DNA of 64,000 nucleotides from Acanthacorydalis orientalis (GCA_034766995.1 CM068322.1:5414589-5478588); one strand, 5' to 3'. Positions 26,110 through 36,892 are shown, counted from the first letter of the stretch. Numbers and translations are program-made. The notes: generated from the letters alone by a model not told the origin.

Positions 26110-26420
26110 ACTATTTATTTAAATTGATCGGTTATTATCCAGGTGTTTCTACGTCATTCATAATTTGAAATACGACAGAATCATTGTCAGTGTGTTAATA
26201 TGAACTGACGACAAAGTCTCATATTGTTTATATCATCGGTGCGGCAGACAGGATTCTGTGGCATCTTAGCGACAGCTTCATAACTGCATGATATGATATT
26301 ATAATAGACAAACGATTGATTTATATTTACATTAGATGGCCAATGGCGTCTCAGTCTGAAACGTATTTACCTTTGTGGGTTTATAGAGGTCATTCAGTTG
26401 TTAATTTATTTAGATGTCTA
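26110..26420. other. slightly GC-richer unique DNA
   Basis: Contains segments such as GGTGCGGCAGACAGGATTCT and GATGGCCAATGGCGTC, including a CCAAT-like core. There is no open frame of note. It could be a conserved non-coding element or old transposon sequence. Confidence 0.25.
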
Positions 26421-27133
26421 ATTTAAAATTTGTTTACGGAAATCTTGTTGAATAAATAAAACCGCGTTCTGTATTCTTTGTGTGTTCATTACGTATACGT
26501 ATGAATTAGTATGAGTATATAAACTCACTAAATTGTTTAATGATAAGAAATTTGAATATAATACAAAAATAACTGTATAATGTATATCAAGAGTATTCAC
26601 AAAAAGTCAAAGATTTTAACAAAACGTTTGTTTTAATAGAGAAAAAATCTACTTATTTTCAAATAATAATTCTCTTCATTATCGATATCTGTCTGTCAAA
26701 AATCAAATCATTTCTATTGAAATCAGTTCACTTAAAAAAATACCAAGAATGAGGTAGAGATTTAAAATAAACTTTTTTATTTTTATTTAAAAAAATATTT
26801 TTAAATCAGTTCTTTTCTAAATAATGATGTACTCTATCAATGTAACGTAAATGAATACTAAAACAAACTATTTAAAAACAAGTTTTAATAATAAGATATT
26901 TATAAATTTGATTAAGAAATGTATATACTGTCTAAAACGTATCTGATATAAAATATTCCTTTCCTGTCCAATGATAAGCAGTACTTGAAATGTTAACTTG
27001 TTTGGTGTAATAATTTAACCCTGTCATAGATAATATATTTTAAACATCGTTGATTTTTTTAAATAAAGGTGTTGGAAATTTTTCCCGTATATATTGAGAC
27101 ATATAAATACATACACACATATATACACATATG

Positions 27134-27136
<3 letters not shown>

Positions 27137-27168
<32 letters not shown>
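27137..27168. repeat. (AT)n microsatellite
   Basis: About 32 bp of (AT)n after an imperfect ACATATATACAC stretch. Confidence 0.97.
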
Positions 27169-27169
<1 letters not shown>

Positions 27170-27312
27170 GAGCAGTAGTAATTTAATTCCTGGATTGACA
27201 CTGCAGTACTGGAGCCACGTGAAATTAAACTAGATGTGAAGAAGCATATAATAGTTCACAGTTTTATCAATAGAGGATGGTAAAGCGAATATCGAACAGC
27301 TAATAGTTTCTG

Positions 27313-27797
27313 CCAAGGAGCCTATAAGAAGGAGACAGAACTCGCCCGATTGCCTAGTTCGGACCCAGTTTTGAAATTTTCCGGGTCATACATAGTACAA
27401 AAACATCAAAACACATCACTAAACACCAAAAATACAAAAACTCCACGGAGAGGTAACGAACACAAACACACACAAAACACATACATTGTATTGTCAATAC
27501 TATGTTAAATTACGTATCAATAAATTCATTATTTATTTATTTATGCCCGATTGCCTATTGTTGTCAATTTATGAAACTCGGTGCTAGTAATAGAATTATT
27601 GGACTTCTGCGCGAATATCACTGCGCACAACGACATCGTGTGTGTCGTGTATAATGGCTCGGTACCATGCTAACCTTGGTCACGTGTTTTTCAAAGTGCA
27701 GTGCGTTCCGCGCAGAAGTCACTGACTGAAATTTGAACAATCCTTTTTCACTGGTCGCCAACACCAGAGTTCGGTCTTCTTTTTATAGCCTCCTTGG
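27313..27797. mobile_element. long-inverted-repeat MITE, split by a retroposon
   Basis: Outer ends pair: left CCAAGGAGCCTATAAGAAGG, and right-end reverse complement CCAAGGAGGCTATAAAAAGA; the similarity continues into AGACAGAACTC/AGACCGAACTC. An inner block also pairs: GACTTCTGCGCG at 27602-27613 against CGCGCAGAAGTC at 27709-27720. The whole is flanked by the 6-bp direct repeat TTTCTG (27307-27312 and 27798-27803), probably its target duplication. The left arm is interrupted by a 188-bp insertion. I do not recognise the superfamily. Confidence 0.7.
27357..27544 (+). mobile_element. 188-bp retroposon insertion with 13-bp TSD
   Basis: Bounded by exact 13-bp copies of GCCCGATTGCCTA (27344-27356 and 27545-27557). 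The insert starts GTTCGGACCCAGTTTTGAAA, has an A/C-rich middle (CATCAAAACACATCACTAAA) and ends in a TATTTATTTATTTAT tail. An exact long target duplication with a simple-repeat 3' tail is the signature of target-primed reverse transcription, so it is a SINE or a 5'-truncated LINE. It sits inside the MITE's left arm and is therefore younger. Confidence 0.8.
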
Positions 27798-27845
27798 TTT
27801 CTGCACAGGAAACTAATGCGTACATTTTGTTTCTATCAGTCGTCA

Positions 27846-28145
27846 TGCAGCAACGAATGAATATTAATTTTTTATGTAACTAGAAAACTGCAACAGAAAC
27901 TTATGAAATGTTGAAAATTGTATACGGTAATAACACCTTAAGTCGTACTAGTGTGTTTAAGATGTCAAAACGTTTCAAAGATGGACGTGAGGGTATTCAA
28001 GATTACGCTATAACCGAGCGACAACTACTCGAAATGCAAATTTGATCGCAAAAGTTTGTAAAAGTGTAGCAGAAGATCGCCGAATGACCCTACAAATTAT
28101 GATAGATAAGTTCAACATCAACAAGGAGACTGTTAGCAAACGATA
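27846..28145 (+). pseudogene. mariner-like transposase N-terminal relic (FLJ37770/GVQW3-type)
   Basis: From the ATG at 27846: MQQRMNINFLCN, a stop, then KTATETYEMLKIVYGNNTLS and SVFKMSKRFKDGREGIQDYA, the paired-type N-terminal helix-turn-helix. After a frameshift, NANLIAKVCKSVAEDRRMTL and IMIDKFNINKETVSK supply the second helix-turn-helix. The sequence ends before the catalytic domain and the D motifs are absent. It lies about 50 bp beyond the split MITE without a visible structural link. Confidence 0.7.
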
Positions 28146-28694
28146 ACAAAATAAACAGTTAATAGTGCATTCTACGTTTAAGTCATGAAGAAATTATTGC
28201 AACGCGTTTGTCGAGTACGACGACAACTTTGAGATAAGAGTAAATAGTTCTTGTTGAATAAAAATACAGATACTGAATTTGCATTAATTGTGAAGTCATT
28301 TCTCATAAAAAAGTGGTTCTGTCTTTTCGAAAATGAAAATTGTTTTCAAAAGGAAACGATTTTAAAGCTTATAAAATATTAAGAAAAATATAACTATGGA
28401 ATTAAAAGCAATATCTACGAACGCCTTGTTCGACTATTTTCCAAAATTTTTAGAACGTTGTTATAAATATATTAAAGTAAATTGGGATTACTTTAAATAA
28501 ATAACAAACAATTTTCGTCTTACTTAAATTGTGTTTCTTTTCACAGTGCCAGTCCGGAAATTAAATTGTTAAACTTCATATATTACTTCTGTAAAATGGA
28601 TACGAATTTAATTTCTTTCTACGAAAAAGATATAATAGTTCGATTTATATAGTGCGTTTCAAAAACTCAATAATCGCGAACGAAAAACAAATTA

Positions 28695-28698
<4 letters not shown>

Positions 28699-28753
<55 letters not shown>
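28699..28753. repeat. (AT)n microsatellite
   Basis: About 55 bp of (AT)n. Confidence 0.98.
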
Positions 28754-28754
<1 letters not shown>

Positions 28755-29411
28755 CTATCATACTGACGAGAACTCTACATAATCTACATATTATCAACAA
28801 GAAAATGAGAAAATTTGCTTAAGATCATTTTTTTTCGATTCCAATAGGTAAATGGTATATACCAGAAAATAAAAAATCTCATTTGTTCTCAAGTTGGTCT
28901 TAAAAAATTTATTGGAACTTTATTCCAATAAATATTAGTGTTTAAAAAGCTACTTCTTCAAATTATTAATTTAAAAAAACTGAATATTTGAAAATAGAAC
29001 ATAATACTTTTTGATTATTTTTATATAGCTATTTTCAATTAGATTCCATCTCTAAGAGATGTTTATATTATTTATGTTTTTTAATTTAAGAATGGATATC
29101 GAAATTCAACAGCCTGACCTGCAATTAGTAAAAAAACCTATCTATGAATCTTCTCACACTTTTCATCTCAGACAAAAATTTTTATTTATAATATACTGTT
29201 TTCTCTTTTTACAATAGATTACATCCGTTTCTATTTCAAATTCTTTGATTTTTACTCTTTTAAGAATATTTATTATTTTTATGTTTTTATAACCATTATA
29301 TAATAATTCTATTCATTCATATTATTTCATCAAACGTGTATGAGTCAACACTTTTCTGTGTAGCTTAAAATTTCCTAGTTGTTTTAGCAATCAAAGCATA
29401 TATTAAAATTA

Positions 29412-29447
29412 ATATATATAAATATATATATATATATAAATATATAC

Positions 29448-29485
<38 letters not shown>

Positions 29486-29490
29486 ATGTA
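29412..29490. repeat. (AT)n-(TG)n microsatellite
   Basis: Imperfect (AT)n with AAAT interruptions, then (TG)n and TATG. Confidence 0.96.
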
Positions 29491-29776
29491 TATGTAAGAA
29501 TAGTCTAGTTGGATATACACAGACTTTTCCTCAAAAACGTTTAACGATAAGGAAAAAATATACATTATTAAAATGAGCAAAGATAAAAGGAAGCATTTGA
29601 ATATTAGTACCTTTACTTTAAGATACTGAATAAAATTATTTCTTTAAATTGAAAGGAATGGAATTGATACACTCTGTACTTAAATTTTCGGCTACTTAAT
29701 TAAGGATACTGAAGTTTATTCAAAATTACACAAAAATACCTCCAAAGATCTATATTGTTTTCTTCAGTAGTAGTAA

Positions 29777-29778
29777 TG

Positions 29779-29839
<61 letters not shown>
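29777..29839. repeat. (AT)n microsatellite
   Basis: About 62 bp of (AT)n with one G interruption. Confidence 0.98.
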
Positions 29840-29846
<7 letters not shown>

Positions 29847-30424
29847 ATTTTTATGATTTCATCAAAGCAATCTCCACAAACGATATTTATGTATTCTTTA
29901 ACATTCAATCTTAGAATATATTGAATAACAGATTTTTTTTCTAAAAGTGATAATTAATTATCAAGAGTTCCGCCATCGAAAAAAATGAACTTTTTAGAAT
30001 TAAATTTTAATTTTATCATCTGAAGTATTACTTATGTTATAGGTGTAAGTTTACAACCCTAAAAATGAATTTTAGTCTTACCAGTATAATTCATAATCAT
30101 CATATCACTGCGTTCAAAAAAGCAGACGTTTGGTGAAATATTAAAAGAGTATTAATTGTGTTTTTTGATATTTGAGATTTTTTTCATCAAAAATGTATAT
30201 CTAATAGTTAAACTATTAATCAGAGCGTTATAAGAACATCATCATTCAATTAAAGGAAAAGATTAAGAGAAAGCGTCGCGAGATATTGAAATATAGTCAT
30301 AGATGTAAGTCTTATGGTAGCGTTCTTTCACACACTGCTGTTTCTATTCAAAAAAATTGAAAGAAAATAAATTTCTCTAGTATCAGACCTTTAGTATTCA
30401 CCTGATCTTCACCGTATTATTATT

Positions 30425-30482
30425 GAGCGCTGATGACCTCAGCTGTCGAAGCTCCCTAAGACCCCAATAACCAACCAACCAT
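30425..30482 (+). mobile_element. retroposon 3' tail, copy 3 (best preserved)
   Basis: GAGCGCTGATGACCTCAGCT, then GTCGAAGCTCCCTAAGACC, ending CAATAACCAACCAACCAT. This is the clearest copy of the family seen at 2150 and 2717. The upstream body is not recognisable, so it is 5'-truncated. Confidence 0.65.
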
Positions 30483-30624
30483 CCACCATATTATTTTTTT
30501 GTTTTCGAAAAAATAAATCGAATTAAATCGAAATTGAAAGGAGAAAGATTCGATGACATTCTAACCATTCACAGCGTGATTGTTGGAGTGAGTGTTCTTA
30601 TCTATGAAAAATTATTTTGAAAGA

Positions 30625-30627
<3 letters not shown>

Positions 30628-30692
<65 letters not shown>
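30628..30692. repeat. (AT)n microsatellite
   Basis: About 65 bp of pure (AT)n. Confidence 0.98.
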
Positions 30693-30695
<3 letters not shown>

Positions 30696-31059
30696 GAAAG
30701 TATTGTACACATAAATTCAATTCCAAATAACACATTCTAATCTATCATTTACAATCATAATTTGACAAAAATGAATAGTCGCTTTAAACAATTTTCATAA
30801 TTTTGACACATTATAAACTCGTCCTCGTATAAGTCTACCACTCAACTAAACAGATATCATGTTAATCCACATTCGACACAAATATTAAAATAAATAAACA
30901 AACAACAACAACAATATCATCAGCGACGGCAGCTTGGCTTCCAGCATACGTAAACGTCGTAAATAACTATGGATTTCCCATTGGCGTTCCGCATCGAAAA
31001 TCTGTATAAATCAATCAATAAATAATTTACAACAGAATACACGTACATTCGACGTGTCA

Positions 31060-31600
31060 AAACGAAGACAAAATAAATGAGCTTATTGCCTGCGGATCGA
31101 GTGTGCCGCGGCACACAGTGACGTCGCATGGTTTTATTTGTGCGGGGTGGCTGTAATCCGCGGACACGCCGCACCCGAAACCATCTGCTCTCGACATGCT
31201 CGTCTTCCTCCTTCACACACACTTGAAGCGCGCACGAAAAACGCGCGCGACGAAGATAAATGCCCGACGCACTTTTTTCCACTCTCACATCTGATATATG
31301 TATCAAAATCAATCAATGTCTGTATCAATCATTTTATTCAAGTGAGCTTACCGGTTCGATCGTACACAAGCTTCACGCGCGCAGCTCCGTGTGCCCGTAT
31401 CGCATATTTCGGTGCCAGTTCGAATATGTGTATCGATTAAATAACCACGATGGATGTGAAGCCACGAACAGCCTTGCGACAAAATTTTATTTATGAAAAA
31501 TAGACGAAGAACATTTCGTTCGCGTCGAACTTTTGTGATTTGTACGATGACGTCGATTCTCTATCAAGATCGAAGCTCATTAAGCACTTTGAGACAATCG
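31060..31600. promoter_or_regulatory. CpG-rich island, possible promoter or first exon
   Basis: Strongly GC- and CpG-enriched relative to its surroundings. It contains the perfect 12-bp palindrome GTGCCGCGGCAC, two CRE-like TGACGTC(G/A) sites (near 31120 and 31548) and runs such as GCGCGCACGAAAAACGCGCG. Open frames of 64-130 codons exist on both strands over the same DNA, which argues for composition rather than coding. A donor-like CAAGTGAGC lies near 31340. The right edge holds the repeat shared with 53396-53442. Best guess is a promoter/5' exon or conserved enhancer of an unidentified gene. Confidence 0.35.
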
Positions 31601-31613
31601 CTTTGTTAATACA
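31567..31613 (+). repeat. dispersed ~47-bp repeat, copy A
   Basis: AAGATCGAAGCTCATTAAGC, then ACTTTGAGACAATCGCTTTG, then TTAATA. Most bases match copy B at 53396-53442, with weaker similarity downstream. It lies at the edge of the CpG island. Not recognised as a transposon end. Confidence 0.7.
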
Positions 31614-31619
31614 AACTGA

Positions 31620-32198
31620 CATATACTCAAAGCACGAATTTGAACTCGCATTAGAGTTTCTTATACGTGTGTATTCACCACTGATCGATTTATGTGTATC
31701 GTCTGAACACTAATTTAGATTCTTTTAAACAGAATACGTCCATTAAGACAATCCTTCAATTAATCAAGATCAATAAATATGAAACCCCGGATATCTTTAT
31801 ATCATAAATCTATTTCGGAAATATTAATGAAATTTTTGGTAGTAACTTTATATTTGTTCTATTAAGATCAAAATTCATTGCACATTCAAAACGATCAGCT
31901 TCTTAATAAAATTCCAAATTAAATATCATATTAGATTGAAATTATATATTACATTATTCAATATCACTTCAAGTACTACGTCATCACCAACACTGGTAAA
32001 TGAAAACAAATTACTTCTAAAAAACCAACATGTACATTAATATCCATAATACTCTTTTAAATTTACATGCAAAGAGTTTGTTTTTAATAGGATAATTCTC
32101 GATTTTTGTAGTTCAATTTTTGTCTCTAACTGGCTATTGTATGTGTACAGTATATTTGTCACAATAATCTAAAAGAAATCTATAATGAGACATACACA
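31620..32198. other. AT-rich unique DNA
   Basis: Contains homeodomain-type ATTA/AATCAATAAA-like clusters near 31740-31790 but no open frame or repeat structure. Confidence 0.4.
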
Positions 32199-32202
32199 TT
32201 AA

Positions 32203-32832
32203 TCCTTTACACTCGAAAAACTTTTTGACTTTATTTACCAGCAACACGAAGGAATAATCAAGATAAATAATTAAATTAAAATAAATATTATTTCCATAAA
32301 CTTTTAATTACGTATTGTAAATTGATACAGATAACATAGTGCTATATGGACATTGTGATATAATTATATGATTTTAAACTTTGTTTTTTATTGTATGGAA
32401 TTTTTTAATACTATGGCCTATATGAATACTCGGATTATCTACACAAGTGTCGCAATAATATTGGTTTCTTTCGGCCTCATTGCATTTTTCTATTTGAGCA
32501 CACAATAGAATTTTTAATATTCCCAGGACGTATGATGTGAAATTTACATACAAAATTTTGGTTCCTGCAATAAATAACAGAATATTTCTCCTACAAAAGT
32601 CACATCAAAAAGAAAATATTTTATTTTTAATTTAGTAAATTGGTACGTTTTTTATCTAAAAATATTTTTTTTCAATTTACATGATATATACTAATAAAGC
32701 TACCAATTTCAGTATATTACAGGAGACTATAGCACAGGGAAACAGAAAATTATGATATTTCCGTATAGAAACAAGTCGAGTTGTAGAGAAGTATAACATA
32801 TCCCCGTATGGAGACACGTCGAGTACGAAGGG
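32203..32832 (-). mobile_element. internally deleted piggyBac-like element
   Basis: About 630 bp flanked on both sides by TTAA (32199-32202 and 32833-32836). The ends form short diverged TIRs: left TCCTTTACACTCGAAAAACT, and right-end reverse complement CCCTTCGTACTCGACGTGTC, which has the CCC start typical of piggyBac. The right subterminal region carries a direct repeat, CCGTATAGAAACAAGTCGAG and CCGTATGGAGACACGTCGAG. Only a C-terminal transposase remnant is left inside, so it is a non-autonomous deletion derivative. Confidence 0.7.
32386..32515 (-). pseudogene. piggyBac transposase C-terminal cysteine-rich remnant
   Basis: On the minus strand, CNEAERNQYYCDTCVDNPSI, followed by GHSIKKFHT and a stop soon after, resembles the end of piggyBac transposases, where a cysteine-rich domain reads TRYYCDTC..KPGLC...CFKKYHT. 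The cysteine usually found in CF(K)KYHT is serine here. The DDD catalytic domain is absent. The match is short, but the TTAA-flanked ends support it independently. Confidence 0.6.
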
Positions 32833-32946
32833 TTAATAATATTTTTTTATTTATAATTATAAGTTTTGAAAATTTAAGTATAAATTATTAACATTCAATG
32901 TACGATTATTTAAAATACTTAATACGGTTGTAAATATTAAAAATTA

Positions 32947-33027
<81 letters not shown>
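32947..33027. repeat. (AT)n microsatellite
   Basis: About 80 bp of (AT)n with TTTATATTTATATT in the middle. Confidence 0.98.
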
Positions 33028-33029
<2 letters not shown>

Positions 33030-33039
33030 CTTATAGATC

Positions 33040-33110
33040 AAGAGAAGATTGATGACCTTATCAGAACACTAAACTTGTCACATCTCATCGACACAACACA
33101 AAAAATATAT
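33040..33110 (+). mobile_element. possible retroposon tail
   Basis: TTGATGACCTTATCAGAACA, then CTAAACTTGTCACATC, ending ACACAACACAAAA, shares the TGATGACCT core of the other tails but diverges after it. It may be a related LINE 3' end. Confidence 0.35.
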
Positions 33111-33268
33111 TTTTTATAAGAACAGAAAAAAAATGTATGTTTAATAACTATAAAAACGAATAAAGTAGACAAAGTTCATTGCTAAATGCCAACGTAAAAC
33201 ATTATGTACATAGAAAAATCAATTATAAACAAAAAGCCAAGTACAAAAATAATAGATTGCATAAGCAT

Positions 33269-33290
33269 ATATATCAGCGCGCTGATATAT
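33269..33290. repeat. perfect 22-bp palindrome
   Basis: ATATATCAGCG followed by its exact reverse complement CGCTGATATAT with no spacer. It is not part of a recognised element. Confidence 0.9.
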
Positions 33291-33299
33291 GTTTTCAGG

Positions 33300-34048
33300 A
33301 AGCTGCAACATCGTGAAAAGCTTTAATATATAATTTGATTTACTTTAAATAAACTAATGTAATAATTTTGATAGTTAAATTCTGAATAACGAAATGACAT
33401 CACAGATGAATGAATGAATGAATGAAGAATGAATTCACAGAAGATGTTTCATTTTTCCTCAATTTTTCAAACAAATAATATACTACGTATATGAAAGTTG
33501 TACCGTCATTCAAATTATTTATGTTGTAGTCCGATTGCATAATATTATAAACACCTTTAATTCATCTATAAGTATAATTATGATTAACAGTCTTAAACAA
33601 TTACATTTAGTTTGTATATATAATAAAAAGGAAAACTTTTGTTCGTTTTAAAAAATATATTAACCATATTTATAGGATATTTTTTCAGTCCATAAGATAA
33701 TTGAAAAGCCTACTCTTTATTTAAAAAAATCATTACATTAAACACATACATCTGAAAAAATAAATTTATAAAGAAATCAAAACAAAATGTAAATATTTCT
33801 TTAGCCGATTTCTTTTGTTTTATATTAAAATTATTGTTAACCATCATTTTCAATTATGATACATGAATGAATGAATAATTTGTGGTTGAAAAGCGATAAT
33901 AAATAACAGGCAAAATAAATAAAAGTACACAGACGTATCAATAATATTATATAAAACCAAATCCATAAATAGTCAACAAACTTGCATACATGTATGCATA
34001 AATTTGTTATGTTCATCTTTGAAAATAAAAAACAAAAAGAATATGTGC
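33300..34048. other. AT-rich DNA without a recognised gene
   Basis: Includes a short GAATGAATGAATGAA repeat at about 33408-33426; nothing else recognised. Confidence 0.5.
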
Positions 34049-34073
34049 ATATATATATATATATATATATATA
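34049..34073. repeat. (AT)n, left of mariner insertion
   Basis: This (AT)n tract and the one at 34566-34600 flank the mariner element directly and were probably one microsatellite before insertion. Confidence 0.9.
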
Positions 34074-34563
34074 GTGTACAAATTAATTCAGTGCCCTTTT
34101 TATAGAAAATGAACATTTACGGGAAAATGAAATATATTTCAGTCTCCAAATATCTCCCATTATTTTGTATAAACTTTAGTCCATCTGTCGAGTAACTGAT
34201 GAATCCTCTGACGATAAAAGTCGATGAAATCGTAATGCACTTTCGGACCTCTTCCACAGTTTCAGCATTTTTTGCATGGTTTTGCGCCATAAAACATTCC
34301 CCTAAGATGAACAAATCATTACTGCCCCTTTGAGATTATTTTTTTCAACTGTAATGCAAAAAGTCTACAATGTCTAATATGCTGCTTTACGGACGCCATT
34401 GTGGTCACTACTGTTTTGTGAGGATATGCCAACTACTTGATCAAGATATATAGTATTTTTTAATGTTAAATTTAACACTTCAAAATCCTAAAAGACGAAA
34501 AAAATCTGAATTTAAAATTAAGTTATGATTGATTTAATTTAAAAGCACAGAATTATTTTTTAC

Positions 34564-34565
<2 letters not shown>
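34074..34565 (-). mobile_element. internally deleted mariner with both TIRs
   Basis: A 492-bp element flanked by TA. The left TIR starts GTGTACAAATTAATTCAGTG and the right end's reverse complement starts ATGTAAAAAATAATTCTGTG. The minus strand keeps a transposase start near 34400 (MASVKQHIRHCRLFALQLKK) and a C-terminus at 34130-34220, DFYRQRIHQLLDRWTKVYTK, a stop, then WEIFGD. The catalytic core is deleted. CCTCACAAAACAGTAGTG upstream of the ATG is shared with the relic at 11400-12560, and the 3' end resembles the element at 54240-55063, so all three seem to be one family. Confidence 0.75.

Positions 34566-34600
<35 letters not shown>
34566..34600. repeat. (AT)n, right of mariner insertion
   Basis: Continues the (AT)n tract on the other side of the mariner. 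Confidence 0.95.
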
Positions 34601-34604
<4 letters not shown>

Positions 34605-34673
34605 CTTCGACACCCCGCGAACTTTGACGCAACTCCGGAAACTATTTACATACTTTCATTGAAAGTTATAAAT

Positions 34674-34698
34674 GTATATATGTATATATATATATACG

Positions 34699-34760
<62 letters not shown>
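34674..34760. repeat. (TA)n-(CA)n-(TA)n microsatellite
   Basis: TATATACGCACACACACACA followed by about 50 bp of (TA)n. Confidence 0.97.
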
Positions 34761-34761
<1 letters not shown>

Positions 34762-34769
34762 CAAACTAT

Positions 34770-36185
34770 AGCTATAAATAACCGCTTTAAGAAACTATAA
34801 ACAGTTTACTAATTTCAGTACAACTTTCCTAATAAATTAAACTCACTAGTTACGACCTCAAATCCCTACCTCACGATCCACGCACACGAAATTATCTTAA
34901 CGTAATAAAGATTGACGTACACCAGAATATTAATATAATCGTTATGAAAAACTTTAACTCGATTTAATACGTTTAAACCTTAAAGATATTTAACTGACAT
35001 ACACACCACAACTATTAATCACAATTACAATTTCGAGCTGCGGAAATGCATGTTTGATTAAAGAAAAGTAAATGAGTGTAAAAGAATATTTCTGAATGAT
35101 GATGATTAATGAAAAAAGGGATCGTTGTGTATTTTTTTTAAAGTACACGCAGGGTAAATCACCATTGTTATCTTCACGCAACTAAGCGTGTAAATAGAAT
35201 TGATTCGACCGCATGCATATGGTGCACAGCTGATAAAATTTAGTTGAGATATTTACACAATGAATTATGATTTATACATTTATTTATCTGTATACTGTGG
35301 TTTTGTCGTTTCAATTGGTTTAATATGGGACATGGATTGGGAATAAACGTTATATACAATATAAAGTTATAACAACAATGCATTCGTTTAATAGATTTAT
35401 AAGGTCTTTATTCTGATAATTAATATATCATCGTTTCTACGGGCAATTTAATTTTTCAACGAAAATTTCACGATTCACTGTTTCACTTATAGTGTTTAAT
35501 ATTCCATTCGATATTTGTTTTTTTTTTACACACAAAGACCATTTAATATTTGATAATTACAGGAAAAGTAATAAAATCAAACTTCTGTTGCTCGAAGAAT
35601 AAGTTTTAAATAATATTTCGTTACTATAAAACCTAAACTAATCGACATTTGAATTGCAAGGAGATTCATAAGGAAATGTACTGAAGAATTAGATTTTTAT
35701 CTATCAGCATCAGAAAGTACATAACCGAGAATCAAAAATGATCATTAATTGAACATTTTTGATTACAACATTTTTTTGTAATTTGTACTATGAAAAAATA
35801 ATTCATTTGTGAAGTTGATTTCAGCCGCAGTGCTAGAACTGAATTGTGTCCATTTGTCTTTAAATCTAACAATTTTCTTTCTAACACTTGTAACGTCTAT
35901 TATTATATTTTGCAGACTAGATTATTTCTAATAAAATTATTTTTCAGTGTCGATATACATACTATGTTAAATAGAACTGTATGGCCTATTTAAAATTATT
36001 TTAATATTAGTAAATAGCCCATCAAAATTGATGGGAAAATAGAAAAAATATAGAAAAAAAGAACTGTTTATTGGTTTTTATAACATAATATATTTAAACA
36101 TAAAAAATACCTAAGAACGAAACTTAATAAATTAAACTTGAAACCTATGAGCCGACAAAGCAAGCATTTCTCATCATCATAGATA
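34770..36185. other. AT-rich DNA without a recognised gene
   Basis: A 63-codon minus-strand frame near 35.0-35.2 kb has no recognisable domain. Nothing else supportable. Confidence 0.5.
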
Positions 36186-36218
36186 CTCATCACTTTATCC
36201 GCAGGACAAAGTGATGAG
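36186..36218. repeat. 11-bp perfect stem-loop
   Basis: CTCATCACTTT and AAAGTGATGAG flank the 11-nt loop ATCCGCAGGAC. A second partial copy of the left arm (CATTTCTCATC) lies at 36165-36175 and could compete for pairing with the extended right arm ATGAGAAATG. Confidence 0.8.
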
Positions 36219-36892
36219 AAATGTAATTTTTTATTATATAGAGAGAAATTTTCTTCTTTAGCAGTTTTTATTTTGTTATTTATTATTTCTATTTCAAAAT
36301 CAATATTATTGCCGTCTCTTTAGCGTTTTATTTACGTTTCGTAATAGTAACATTAGTATTGACCATAATATTCCAAATATTTTATACTTCTGTATTTACT
36401 TTGGCTCAAAAATATTTATTTGGTTGGTTAAATCTGTATTTCAAAAGAAGCAAATAAGAAAATTGATCAATTATTTCTGTTCTTCTCTCCGTATTGAAAT
36501 ATTTCTTTTTGTTGTTGTTTCTCCTTTATTAAAGCCTCCAAGTTTTGCTTTTCTTTGCTAATAAATAATTTATTAACAGTATACACGTAATGTATTTATT
36601 TTTATTTTTAAATCATTTGTATGTGTGTATGTATTTACTTCTTGCTTAGATATAAAATCATTTTCATTTACAGCTCAAACGTTCATATAATTCATGTATT
36701 ATATTAGTCAGTTCCATTCTGAACATCCGGATGCATGAAAAAAGTTTACACAGAGCAGAATAGAAAATAAACTCAGCGAAAATAAACTTTAATATTACTG
36801 CTGACAAAGTTTAAAATATATTCATCTTCTCTTTCGTCGAAAGTTACCTGTAAAAAAAGGTACCTTTATGAATACGAATGAAAAGACATTTT

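Larger units (their letters stand above)
28760..30420. other. AT-rich DNA without a recognised gene
   Basis: Contains the microsatellites at 29412 and 29777 but no recognisable gene or transposon. Confidence 0.55.

Noticed and set aside
30920..31496. Frames of 64-130 codons on both strands
   Set aside because: Several mutually overlapping frames on opposite strands in a GC-richer island are expected from few AT-rich stop codons; none has a domain.
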